64,000 nt of DNA from Lumbricus rubellus (lineage: Eukaryota > Annelida > Clitellata > Crassiclitellata > Lumbricidae): contig OX243825.1 of the NCBI GenBank assembly GCA_945859605.1, positions 880,326 through 944,325 on the forward strand. Reading direction: 5' to 3'. The notes under the pieces were generated by a model. It had not been told where the DNA came from. It ran no database searches and was given only the letters and a program-made list of their open reading frames with translations. Both the position numbers and the translations under genes were made by a program. This document shows positions 1 to 9,900 of the stretch, piece by piece (the first letter of the stretch is position 1; each line of letters starts with the position of its first letter).

Positions 1-310
1 TCATTATGATGTGCAGTAGCAGCAGCAGCATCATCATCTTGCTCAAGCTCTTTGTCTCCATCATTATCTCTCTCACTCTCTCCTTAGAGAAAACTTTCCT
101 GGCAGATCATCCCCTCCTCCTCCTCATCCTTCTCCTCCTCATCATCTTCATCTTCTGCTTCTGCTTCTTCTTCTGCTTCCGCGTCTCGTCTCTTCTATAC
201 AGAGGCCGCTTATCTCGACTCCAAAACATCGAAAACAAAAGATGCTTCTCCGGATGCTGATAAGGCCGTTGCTGCTGCTGCTGCTGCTGTCGCTGCTGAT
301 GTTGGCGCTT
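1..310. repeat. Mixed simple repeats: AGC/ATC, TCC/TTC and CTG tracts
   Basis: The stretch starts with short GCA and ATC runs, continues as a pyrimidine-rich TCC/TTC tract (about 85-180) and ends with a CTG run at 271-298. The frames open through it on both strands (for example Leu/Ile-rich on the plus strand) follow from the composition and are not evidence of a gene. Confidence 0.85.
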
Positions 311-396
311 GTTCCTCTCTTCAAGATCCGAGTTTAATGGTTGGCAGCTGCAAGTGCCGACCGACCAACAGAGACCCAGCACATGGAGGCGGACAT

Positions 397-454
397 CGCA
401 CACACGCACACACACACCCAAATACAGACGCATACAAACAAATACAGACGCATA

Positions 455-490
<36 letters not shown>

Positions 491-532
491 TATACACACA
501 GGGGCACACGCACGCGCACACGCACGCACAGT
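397..532. repeat. (AC)n microsatellite with a duplicated spacer
   Basis: CA dinucleotides dominate, purest at about 458-485. A unit reading AAATACAGACGCATACAAA is present twice in tandem (about 420-458), showing a local duplication inside the array. Confidence 0.9.
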
Positions 533-571
533 CACATTATAATTATGTACAATTTTTTCAGTAATTCTACA

Positions 572-750
572 AATTAGATTCGTGCCTTCTCGGTGGTTGG
601 TCCCTCGCTTTGGGACGAGCTACCTTCGGTGCTGCTTAATTCTCTTTCAGGTTCCACTCTCACTCTTTCTATGCACTTCTTAAAAATTTCTTAGACGCGA
701 GATGGATTCGGGAACGCTCCTTGAGGGGACGCTTTGCAAATTCTCGCCTC
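572..750 (+). mobile_element. LINE 3' end, CR1/L2-type reverse transcriptase C-terminus, degraded
   Basis: From 581 the plus strand encodes RAFSVVGPSLWDELPS and continues to a TAG stop at 692-694. The pattern R-[AS]-F-S-V-x-G-P-x-L-W-[ND]-x-L-P is the familiar C-terminal signature of non-LTR retrotransposon ORF2 proteins. A short GC-rich 3' tail with GAACGCTCC and GGACGCTTTG follows, resembling the hairpin tail of the other retroposons here, and then an AT dinucleotide array. Only the last ~37 codons remain, so this is a 5'-truncated dead copy. Confidence 0.7.
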
Positions 751-753
751 AAA

Positions 754-756
<3 letters not shown>

Positions 757-803
<47 letters not shown>
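757..803. repeat. (AT)n microsatellite
   Basis: About 23 uninterrupted AT units lie directly after the LINE tail, a position consistent with growth from the retroposon's 3' simple tail. Confidence 0.95.
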
Positions 804-806
<3 letters not shown>

Positions 807-1096
807 GTCATAAAATTATAAGCTTACTTGTATAATACTTTAGGTATTATAGGCTATGTATACAGCTAGCTGCTGCATGCAGCACTCACTATTCCACTGT
901 TTATACCGCTTGACAACCTAAACCTAACTTTGTTGTTCGGCTCTTAGTCTGTGTGTATGTGTTTCTGTCTGTCTGTCTGCTTTTTTGTCTGCCTGTATTC
1001 TTCTTCAGCCCTTCAACTCTTATCATGCCACTAGCTATCTATCCTCGCTGCCAGAATGCCACGCTTTTATTTGCCTACCCCTCCTCCCTCCACCTC

Positions 1097-1124
1097 ATTT
1101 GCATAACAATGACTGGTGACGTCA
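1097..1124. promoter_or_regulatory. Candidate SOX-POU composite site followed by a full CRE
   Basis: ATTTGCATAACAATG at 1097-1111 is the reverse complement of CATTGTTATGCAAAT, the classical SOX2-OCT4 composite (SOX half CATTGTT, octamer ATGCAAAT with no extra spacing). A palindromic CRE, TGACGTCA, follows at 1117-1124 after five bases. Matches are exact by eye. Function is inferred; no gene start is visible nearby. Confidence 0.45.
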
Positions 1125-1562
1125 TGTGGCGTCCAATTTAGGTCCAAAGACAAAAGAAGTCTGGCCGAGATTTACAGCTGCAGCACTGGTCAGTTAGTTG
1201 GTCGCTGCCTCTAACGCAATTACCGTCTATGATAAAATTACAATTAAATGGCATGCTAATGATTTCCCCATTGCGTCACACAAGACTGACTTTTCCATCT
1301 GATACACTGACTGGTTTTGTGCTGGACGGATGGATTGTTTGAGAGCACTGGTGCAGATCCATTGGATGTTGGATCAGCCGCAGCGTCAATGATGGCGGTC
1401 GATCGTTGTTTATATTCATCTGGTGCCCTGCTTGTGACTCGTCTCAGATGAGGAGAAGGGATCCAGCGTGCAGTCATGCGCAACCGATGCATTAAGTCGA
1501 AACAACGATCGCCATGATGACCTGATTTAATCAGTTCTATCTGCTGCACTGACTCCCTCACT

Positions 1563-1880
1563 CACATTGCTATTCCACGCTCCTCCCTCCGATTCATTGC
1601 CATTCTATATTACTCCCTCCGTCGCATTGCTATTCTAAATCCATCCCTCCGTTGCATTGCTGTTCTAATATTTTAATCCCTCCCTCCATCGCATTGCTAT
1701 TCTAAATCCCTCCGTTGCATTGCTGTTCTAATATTTTAATCCCTCCCTCCATCGCATTGCTATTCTATATCCCTTCTCCGTCGCATTGATGTTTTATATT
1801 CCTCCCCTCGACGTATTTCTATTTAATTTCCCATCCACTTTACTATTCTGACTTCTACACACAATTTTTTTCAACATTGC
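1563..1880. repeat. Minisatellite, unit with CTCCCTCC and CATTGCTATTCTA
   Basis: Degenerate tandem units of roughly 30-50 bp alternate TCCCTCC(G/A)TCGCATTGCTATTCTA with a longer version carrying ATATTTTAATC. The longer version occurs twice almost identically (about 1647-1690 and 1709-1755), so units have been duplicated as blocks. Confidence 0.8.
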
Positions 1881-1895
1881 ATTGATATTCTATTT

Positions 1896-1979
1896 ATGGG
1901 TTGAGGCAGGGATTTAGAATAACAGTATGACGGAGAGAGCTCCGTCATACTGTTATTCTAAATCCCTGCCTCAACCCAT
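1896..1979. repeat. Perfect 40-bp inverted repeat (hairpin, 4-nt loop)
   Basis: Arms 1896-1935 and 1940-1979 are exact reverse complements around the loop AGAG. The right arm is in the orientation of the neighbouring minisatellite (TATTCTAAATCCCTGCC) and the left arm is an inverted copy of it. This could be a recent inversion-duplication or a cloning/assembly foldback. Confidence 0.9.
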
Positions 1980-2004
1980 TGCTATTTTAGTTCCTCCCTC
2001 CAAA

Positions 2005-2232
2005 TGTATGTGTGTAGGTAAGTACGTACATGTATGTACCGTATGGATGCATGTTGCAGTACATGTATGTAGCCTATGTATGCATTTATGTATGTATTGA
2101 ATGTACATGTATGTGAAAGTGCTTAGAAAGAGTTGTCTATTTGCTCGTCCCTCTGTATTACTCTGACTCCGTCTGTTTGTCTGTGTGTCTGTCTGTGTGT
2201 CTGTTTGTGTGTCTGTCTGTTTCCGTCTGTTA
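2005..2232. repeat. Degenerate ATGT and CTGT tetranucleotide repeats
   Basis: 2005-2115 is an impure GTAT/ATGT array with several TGTATGTA blocks. 2163-2232 is a TCTG/TGTCTG array. No coding or RNA feature is visible. Confidence 0.75.
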
Positions 2233-2640
2233 TTGAATAGTTTACACGATAAATAAATTAGGTCTGATAATCTAATCATCGTTCTCTCTTCTTTCCGATC
2301 CACCCTCCTCCCACCTCCTCCAAGTCTCTGCAATCGGTTATTTCCTCATAACAATGAAGCCCTAGGGTTCCTTCAATCTTCCCGTTATTCTCCACTTATC
2401 TACATTAATAGCGATAACAACCGACATTCATATTCCGTTACATAAAAAACGTTTTTCCAGGTAGACTTATTTTGCCGATGGACAAATTCCTGGAATCGAC
2501 AATGGACTATCCGTCCAACGATTCCAACCTTCCCCATGCCATCTCCGAAGTCATGTCTCGAAAGAACAGACATTTGTGTGGCTATGAAAGTCGTATAGTG
2601 ACAGTCTGCATCGAGTGTCTGGCACCGACCATACTATATA
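2233..2640. other. Unique stretch, no feature recognised
   Basis: Moderately AT-rich unique sequence. A 61-codon plus-strand frame (2472-2657) has no recognisable motif and runs into the adjacent transposon end, so it is probably chance. Confidence 0.5.
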
Positions 2641-2937
2641 GGGTAGGGTGGGGTTAGTTGGTCCACTTTTCACAAAATAGCTCATTTCACAGTTAGCGTT
2701 AAATTTATTAACAAACAAACATTTTAACATTGTGTGGTAACATGTCAGGATCAATTGTTGACATATAAATTTTACAGTGTTCAACATAAATTTGGGGAAT
2801 TAAGCCCAAAATGCACCCCCTAAGAAAAAACCAACTAACCCCCTTGCGGGGTTTGTTGGTCCATCGTATGGGGTTTGTTGGTCATAATGTAACAGAGCTA
2901 GAGGTTGTTACAATTCAACCATTTAGAATGCGGGGAA

Positions 2938-3050
2938 CGGACATTATCCCCCCGGACATTATCCCCCTGGACATTATCCCCCCGGACATCATATTCCCCC
3001 CCCCCCCGATTTTTTGTAGAACATTATCCCCCGGACAAAATCCCTCCGTC
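2938..3050. repeat. GGACATTATCCCCC minisatellite, left arm of mirrored pair
   Basis: About five degenerate 15-16-bp units of ACATTATCCCCCCGG sit here. The same unit in the opposite orientation closes the insertion at 3826-3893, so the two blocks form an interrupted inverted repeat around the ACAT/ATGT array. Confidence 0.85.
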
Positions 3051-3059
3051 ATGTACAAA

Positions 3060-3793
3060 TCCCAGAATAGTGCCATACATACATACGAACATACATACAT
3101 ACATACATACATACATACATACATACATACATACATACATACATACATACATGTCATACATACATACATACATACATACATACATACATACATACATACA
3201 TACATACATACATACATACATACATACATACATACATACATACATACATACATACATACATACATGTACATATACATACATACAAACAATCTATGCATGT
3301 ATGTATATATATACATGCATAAATTGTTTATATGTATGTAATCTATGTATGTATGTATGTATGTACATGTATGTATGTATGTATGTATGTATGTATGTAT
3401 GTATGTACATGTATGTATGTATGTATGTATGTATGTATGTATGTATGTATGTATGTATGTATGTATGTATGCATGAGTTTCTTGTAAGGATGGTTGTACA
3501 TATACATACATACAAACAATCTATGCATGTATGTATATATATACATTCATAAATTGTTTATATGTATGTAATCTATGTATGTATGTATGTATGTATGTAT
3601 GTATGTATGTATGTATGTATGTATGTATGTATGTATGTATGTATGTATGTATGTATGTATGTATGTATGTACATGTATGTATGTATGTATGTATGTATGT
3701 ATGTATGTATGTATGTATGTATGTATGTATGTATGTATGTATGTATGTATGTATGTATGTATGTATGTATGTATGTATGTATGTATGTATGTA
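3060..3793. repeat. (ACAT)n followed by (ATGT)n, giant imperfect palindrome
   Basis: 3066-3265 is mostly ACAT; from about 3335 to 3793 it is mostly ATGT, which is the reverse complement. The switch point is an AT-rich imperfect palindrome (about 3283-3336, ACAAACAAT...ATTGTTTAT), and a near-copy of that hinge recurs about 230 bp later (3511-3570). All frames are open because the units contain no stop; the Tyr-Ile-His-Thr and Met-Tyr-Val-Cys products are artefacts. Confidence 0.95.
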
Positions 3794-3825
3794 GGGATCA
3801 TTTTTAGTTAATGATAATATACTGG

Positions 3826-3893
3826 GGGGGATAATGTCCTACCCCGGGGGGATAATGTCCGGGGGGATAATGTCCAGGGGAGATAATGTCCTA
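3826..3893. repeat. GGGGGATAATGTCC minisatellite, right arm of mirrored pair
   Basis: Four units of the complement of the 2938-3050 repeat. On the minus strand the transposase fragment runs directly into it, which places the insertion boundary at about 3893-3901. Confidence 0.85.
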
Positions 3894-3901
3894 CACCCTA
3901 C

Positions 3902-4027
3902 ACGTGGTATCGATAGCTGATTTGCGGCATATCGGACGCTTTTTGAATCATCATTGACTAGTCTCGCCGCCTCTTCAAGATCTGCCTGATCAACTCCACG
4001 ATTGCTTTTTCTGATGTAATTTCTCAT
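3902..4027 (-). pseudogene. Pogo-like transposase N-terminus fragment (Psq-type HTH)
   Basis: From ATG at 4027 the minus strand reads MRNYIRKSNRG, then an acidic linker with DLEEAARLV, then SVRYAANQLSIPR. This follows the N-terminal pattern of pogo/Tigger and jerky-type transposases: R-N-Y-x-R-K, then a helix-turn-helix with V-R-x-A-A-x-x-[FL]-x-I-P-R. About 42 codons remain where the family normally has several hundred. The frame is broken after IPR by the mirrored repeat insertion, and no DDE catalytic domain is visible. A possible acceptor (TTGTTTGCAG) lies just upstream of the ATG on the minus strand. Confidence 0.6.
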
Positions 4028-4604
4028 CTTTCTAAAAACTGAAGCCTGCAAACAATACCTAGATCAGATTATTGTAAGCCTAATATAAACCCAAACTCAA
4101 CAAAAGCAGGTTCATTAGGCTAATTTATAGAACCAAGTAGGCCTAGGGGTCTAAACCCCGGTGGACCAACAAACCCCATAATGAACCCCGGTGGACCAAC
4201 AAACCCCATGTATAGGCTGTCCAACTAACCCCGTAGGGTGTGATTTTAGTATTTCTCAAATATCTAAAAAAAAACATTCAGTCGATCAAAATGAAATTAT
4301 ATGCATTAGAATCAGTATAAAAAACTAAATCTAGCATACTAATACCGATTTGGGATCGCACGCGTAGTTTTCAAGCGAGAAAGAAATGTTTGAAATACGA
4401 AATATTTCGGTTTCAGCGGTAAATTTTTCTCGTCAACAACACAAGTGTCCTTGACCTCCAGCATAGAATAGATAATGGTTAGAACACTTAATTTGACGTT
4501 GGCTACGAGTTGTGCTAGACAGTAAGAAGTTCATACAAGCAATTGAGACGTTAGAAGGGGGTGACCAACAAACCCCTATGACCAACTAACCCCATCCTAC
4601 CCTA

Positions 4605-5304
4605 CGAAAGTCTCGTTATATTATCTGGAATTTTACAGGAAGCATTAATTAAAATGATCTATTACAAAATTTCTAGATTTTGTAGTAACGTCCTGGTGTG
4701 TCCCTCCACTGGCTTAGTTCGGAGAAAATGTAAGTGACATTAGTAGCGAAAACATAATATTATCAGAGCCAGTAATGAAATCAGAAATGTAAATCGCATG
4801 TGGTCTTAGTCTAACTCTAACTCAAGACACGAAATTGTCATTTAAACCCACATTATGTGGTTAAAATACTTGCTGAAAGCCTGAAATTCACCAAAACATC
4901 AACGAATTGGTGCAAAAATGGATTGTGTATTTGTAAAATTTTCAGCTGCATGTAGCCTCAATCTTAGCCCACTATCGGGGAGCTTTGTCCTGGAAGCCAA
5001 TGAGGATTAGCATCCTTAGGGATTACCCAATTATCTAGAAGTATTTCTATCCATTGATAGTACAGAGTTAATCAACGTGATAATTATCACCATTAGGTTA
5101 ATGTGGCTCTGCGAAGTAGACTAAACGACCAAATCGCTTGACATCAGACAATTAATGACTGCTATAGAGTACTAGTCAGAGTAGTATCTGCTCCTGAGAG
5201 ACATTATTTTCTCTATGGTTTTTGCCTCTTGGCTGTCAGGTTTCCAGAGGTATGGCTGCTGTTATTTACATGTATATCAATCGGCATTTGCTTTGTTATC
5301 GGCC
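4605..5304. other. Unique AT-rich stretch, nothing recognised
   Basis: No frame above 60 codons before 5215, no tandem repeat and no inverted pair were seen. The overlapping plus-strand frames at 5215-5537 continue into the inverted-repeat unit to the right and show no domain. Confidence 0.5.
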
Positions 5305-5653
5305 GTGTACGGGGTGCGAGTTTCCAAAAGCCTGTATGGCCCAACGCATACGATTTCCTATTGGGCAGTAATACTGGAAGAGGCGATTTCCGTAGGGGAG
5401 GAGGTTGTCGAGTACAATGTCTGGCCCAATGTCTGGCCCATCCCTTCGTAGACTATCAACAACACGTGCGTGATCGGCAGGCTCTGACGATTTTTGACGA
5501 ATTGCAATGTAAAACGTTTAAAATTTCTTACAAATGACCCTACGTATGGAGGAACATTTTGCACAGGTAATCTTTAGCGCTCTTTATCGTTAAATTTAAG
5601 CATGGTTATAACATAGAAGACCTAGGTGTTTTTCGCGTATAGAGTAAGGTTTC

Positions 5654-5987
5654 GCGTCGTGAGGGTCGGTTAGGGTTAGTGTTAGGGTTAGTGTCGTTAT
5701 TAGATTAGATTCTTATGATTTTTGCGTCGTGAGGGTCGGTTTGGGTTAGTGTTAGGATTAGTGTCGTCATTAGATTCTTATGATTTTTGCGTCGTGACGG
5801 TCGGTTAGGGTTAGTGTTAGGGTTAGTGTCGTCATTAGATTCTTATGATTTTTGCGTCGTGAGGGTCGGTTAGGGTTAGTGTTAGGGTTAGTGTCGTCAT
5901 TAGATTCTTATGATTTTTGCGTCGTGAGGGTCGGTTAGGGTTAGTGTTAGGGTTAGTGTCGTCATTAGATTCTTGATTTTTGCGTTG
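5654..5987. repeat. 65-bp minisatellite containing telomere-like TTAGGG repeats
   Basis: Five copies begin at 5654, 5724, 5789, 5854 and 5919, each starting GCGTCGTGAGGGTCGG. They hold GGTTAGGGTTAG and GTTAGGGTTAG and end in TTAGATTCTTATGATTTTT. Most units are 65 bp; the first is 70 bp through a small internal duplication. Confidence 0.9.
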
Positions 5988-5993
5988 GTTGTT

Positions 5994-6048
5994 TAGCAGT
6001 TGTTGGTCAAGCTAATAGCCAACACTACAGCTTGACCAACAACTGCTA
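5994..6048. repeat. 20-bp perfect hairpin
   Basis: TAGCAGTTGTTGGTCAAGCT at 5994-6013 pairs exactly with 6029-6048 across a 15-nt loop. It lies at the end of the 65-bp array, inside the larger inverted-repeat unit. Confidence 0.85.
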
Positions 6049-6320
6049 ACATCAACTACCTTCTCCCCCTACGGTCTTCGCCTCTTCCAGTATTACTGCC
6101 CAATAGGAAATCGTATGCGTTGGGCCATACAGGCTTTTGGAAACACGCGTACGGGGTTGGGGTGGCTTCCACAGGTGACCAGCGTGATTTCTTTGCCCCA
6201 TTTTTGCCAGTATCGCAGAAGTTTTAATTTGTTCTTTTATAATACCTCACGAAATCTTCTTTGCGCTGTCATAATGTAATTCACAATGGAAATTCTTAAG
6301 CTTTTTTATACGGTGAGATT

Positions 6321-6525
6321 TGGGCCAGTTTATAGTTGGACCAGTTTGACAAGTTGGTTGGATCATTTGGATACCGAAACTTGAACCAGATGGGACCCGT
6401 TAAGCCAGTTGGGCCAGTTGAACGAATTGGACCAGTTGAAGTAAATGTATTTGAACCAGCTGAACCAGTTGGGTTAGTTGAACCAGTTGGCCCAGTTGAA
6501 CCAATTGGGCCTGTTGAACCAGTTT
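6321..6525. repeat. Degenerate minisatellite of (G/T)GAACCAGTTGG(G/A)CCAGTT units
   Basis: Nine- and fifteen-base variants of TTGAACCAG and TTGGGCCAG repeat for 200 bp. The unit length is a multiple of three, so one plus-strand frame stays open as a Gly-Pro-Val-Glu-Pro-Val repeat; that regularity comes from the DNA repeat. Confidence 0.85.
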
Positions 6526-6649
6526 TCTACATTCTGTAGGTTACTGAGTGTCACTCATGTCGGAGCTTAATTAAATAAATTTTCCTAGCTGGTTATGACG
6601 TTCCTCCTGCTGGCTTTTAATTGGGTAAAGTTTGGGCTTCTGAAGCCAT

Positions 6650-6800
6650 CCCCCTTTTACACATTAGCCACCGTCATACCCATTCCACTATAGCCACTGC
6701 ATTCTATGTGCCATAAAGTGGCTGCCAGATTAGCCACCATTAAAGAAGCCATCGTGTTAGCCGATGCACCACATTAGCCATCAAATGACTCCTCGTGGCA
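6650..6800. repeat. Degenerate TTAGCCACC tandem repeat
   Basis: ATTAGCCA or TAGCCAC(C/T) recurs at irregular 15-30-bp spacing. The array is old and weak. Confidence 0.5.
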
Positions 6801-7189
6801 TCACGCTTCAATGCAACTATCCGTGTACAACATTTCCTTTTCGACCTCTAGATATTCATGTATTGTATTATATATAGGCCTAATATCATAAATACACACA
6901 GTTATACATAATTCAAATTTATATTATAATACACATTATATTCATGAATGAATCTAATTATAAGGTCAGTGCGCATTCATATAAAAATGCACAAAATTAT
7001 ATTTAAATAATTAACTGTGTAGACTAAGTATGTGTATAATTATTTGCTGTATGTTTATTATCGACGGCGTGTATATTTTCGCACACGATTTACCTATAAA
7101 CATCAACACATAAAGGGACCAGCTTTGCATGTTGGACGGGCTAGTTGTATCACTCTATAATGAATTTCTTCAATAGTTTGTCTGTTGCT

Positions 7190-7563
<374 letters not shown>

Positions 7564-8620
7564 ATGTTGGTGTTGATGCCACTGAATTTTGCGGCCATTA
7601 AGAGATCCTCGTCCTCCTCCTTCTCCTGCATTGGTCCGTATACATAGAAATCGTTCGCTTGATTTAACAGCTTTTACGGTGGGATGATCGTCGATTGCGG
7701 CCCTCTGGTGTCCGACCGAATGACCGCCAGCAATGGATACAGCGCTGATTGCAACAACACTTCCACAGGCGTCGCCAGCTTACCCCTCTCTCCCCCACTC
7801 CCTAAGAGAATAACGCACCCGCTGACCCAGGCCGCGTTTTCCTCTTCTCTTCTGATTCTTGGTTCGTGTGAATTAGTCGCTACTACGACAATTATTTACA
7901 TGGCTTCGTCATTAGAGAGTGCTGAACAATGTATTGTCATCGTCGGTGCTAATGGTTGTGTAATTGTTTCATAATAGATCGTGTCAGTTCAATTGTTCTG
8001 AAGGAGTGTGAGCGCGTTTGGTTTGTTGAATAGAAGCCGGAAGGTTGTTCGATGCACGTGACGTTGCGGCCATAATACTAAGGACCTCATCGTTCATTCA
8101 ACCTTAAACAACGAGCTGTAGGGAATACTGGTTCCCTGGTCTCTTTATAAGCACACGATAGCCTAGTCATGATGTCGGTCTTCTTATTAGTAATAGTATT
8201 AACTAAATTAAATTTACATGTAGGCCCTACAACGTGGGAGGTCACGCGGAAATGTGAATCTGAGGCGCATCTAGATCTACAGCCAGTCTTTAGACGAAGA
8301 TGCAGCTATAATAAATCTTATTATTAAATTTTATCCAAATGCTTGAAAGTGTTTAACGCTGCATCGTGCCTAGGCTTCGTCTGCGCTGGTCTTTTAAGCT
8401 GTTACAGTAGGCTAGATTGTAGGCCTATAATGATCTTCCTGCAATAGCCCGCGCTCAGACCTTATCAGATCAGTCTGGAAGTAGGCTTTCTACTGCTTCT
8501 GCCCGATGTCTTATGGTTTTTTCGGGGAAAGGGGGTGGTGTCTTCGCATTGAAGACATCTCTAAATAACCTCTAGTCCAGTGTGAGAGGCACTTTGTAAG
8601 TCTATGGAGAGAATAGGGTA
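7564..8620. other. Unique stretch, no gene recognised
   Basis: A 96-codon plus-strand frame at 7684-7974 is not low-complexity but has no motif I recognise, no supported splice site and no neighbour. It is more likely chance than a gene. One TAGGCCTA octamer lies at 8420. Confidence 0.45.
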
Positions 8621-8624
8621 GAAT

Positions 8625-8800
8625 ATTATAGGATATAATAGAATAGAGTTGATTAGGACTATAGGCCTTAGACCTATATGATAGAATAGAATTGAATAGA
8701 ATACAATACAATAGAATAGAACTGATCAAAGGCCTAATCGAATAGAATTGAATGGAACAGAATAGAACGGGAATAGGAAGAATAGAATAGAATAGAGTGT
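8625..8800. repeat. Degenerate (TAGAA)n pentanucleotide repeat
   Basis: GAATAGAATA and GAATTGAATA units alternate with short unique interruptions. On the minus strand the open frame is a Tyr/Ser/Leu-rich artefact of the repeat. Confidence 0.85.
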
Positions 8801-8949
8801 GTGAGAGACATTAGGCCTACATGGAATATTTCCATTTCGTCTGTCAAATCCAAGACTTCTTTTTAAACCAAAATTTCTATGAACAGAAGGCAATTATATC
8901 TGCTTCTTTGAATATTTGAGAGCTTCTACTTTTTCTTTAAATTCACCGT

Positions 8950-9480
8950 CTTTCATTTATTCACATATAACGGATATAACGGTCTAATCTTCTCCCAGCG
9001 GATTTTCCACGAGACATTCCATTTCGCTGCACGGTTTATCTGTCCGACGTTTATCGCCAGCGGACCAATATCTTGCGCTACATAACCGTGTCGGAGAATC
9101 GCCGATAATATCTCATCGCGTTTCGTGCCGACTCTCCCAACGATATATGCTCCGATCACGTATGACGTCATACATGTCGTCATCTATTCGTATTCGTCGT
9201 TCGTCCGCCATCTTCGTTCGATATCGCAACATTTCGGTGGTGAGATCGAACGAGAAGATCGACGTTGTCTGGTTGATTAATGGCGACAGTCGAAACGATC
9301 TACATGGTAAAACCACTTCGCCAGCCGTCCAATCTGTTCGGGTCGCCCGGCGCCTGCTTTTATCAGGCCGTTTGTTCGCGTAAGAATGTAAATTTCGCCG
9401 TGTGGCACGCAAGCCTTTGTTTGTCGTCCGACTTGGTAAGCCAGGGACATAAGTTATGGGTTAATTTATATCAGACGGCG
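8950..9480. other. CpG-rich unique block
   Basis: CpG is visibly more frequent here than in its AT-rich surroundings. Overlapping frames of 76-99 codons exist on both strands and none carries a recognisable domain. The block could be an exon remnant, a regulatory region or an unknown repeat. Confidence 0.3.
9160..9173. promoter_or_regulatory. Palindromic CRE (TGACGTCA in a 14-bp palindrome)
   Basis: GTATGACGTCATAC is a perfect palindrome with the full CREB/ATF consensus at 9163-9170, inside the CpG-rich block. Other full CREs lie at 1117-1124 and 43977-43984. The call is motif-only. Confidence 0.3.
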
Positions 9481-9896
9481 CAAAACCAAATCCGATTTGC
9501 CAGCTTTTTCAACTGATTGGCTCTCTGCAGTCTACCATGAACGCAAAACATGATTGTACTATTGTTTATTATTGTCTTTTATGAGAATTTATTGTCACTT
9601 TTTTATTGGTTGGCGTAGTAGGCTATTTTGGTTTTATTTTCGAGGGATTTGGTTTGTCACTCTGCTTCCAAAGTCATTTATAAACACAGTGATATTAGTA
9701 AGTAAATAAGTAAGTAGTGGGCTACTTGCGTTGGATGATTTTTTTATCACCTGAGTCAAATTTACCGGCTAGCCTTTTGGTTATGTTATTGATCGAGTAT
9801 CTGCATGAATTCGATGGTTAAAAATCTTAAATTGCTGTTTGCTTTTGTGCTTCAGGTGCTGCGGTTAGAAATTCCAATCAACTCAGAGAATATGGT
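9481..9896. other. Unique AT-rich spacer
   Basis: No repeat, RNA or coding signal is visible between the CpG-rich block and the TTAA target site of the following transposon. Confidence 0.4.
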
Positions 9897-9900
9897 TTAA

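Larger units (their letters stand above)
2641..4602. mobile_element. Pogo/Tc1-mariner-like DNA transposon remnant, TA target site
   Basis: The ends are 23-bp inverted repeats with one mismatch: 2641-2663 begins GGGTAGGGTGGGGTTAGTTG and 4580-4602 is its complement. TA flanks both sides (2639-2640 and 4603-4604), as expected for Tc1/mariner/pogo elements. Subterminal copies of a GGGGTTTGTTGGTC motif occur in inverted orientation near each end (about 2846-2890 and 4155-4210), plausibly transposase binding sites. Inside lie a helix-turn-helix coding fragment and a large mirrored simple-repeat insertion, so the copy cannot be active. Confidence 0.75.
5305..6160. mobile_element. Foldback-like unit: 66-bp perfect inverted repeats around a minisatellite
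   Basis: 5321-5386 and 6078-6143 are exact reverse complements (for example TTTCCAAAAGCCTGTATGGC against its complement), with weaker similarity for about 20 bp on either side of each arm. The unit encloses a 65-bp tandem repeat and a 20-bp hairpin. No target-site duplication could be fixed, so it is either a MITE/foldback element or an inverted local duplication. Confidence 0.6.

Noticed and set aside
1256..1561. 101-codon minus-strand frame of normal composition
   Set aside because: No recognisable domain, no splice or promoter support, and it ends at the start of the minisatellite; left uncalled, though a protein search would be cheap.
2811..3811. Many frames of Tyr-Ile-His-Thr or Met-Tyr-Val-Cys repeats on both strands
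   Set aside because: Direct translations of ACAT/ATGT tetranucleotide arrays; also seen at 26781-27210.
5654..5987. True telomere
   Set aside because: TTAGGG hexamers occur only as pairs inside a 65-bp unit flanked by inverted repeats, so this is interstitial telomere-like sequence.
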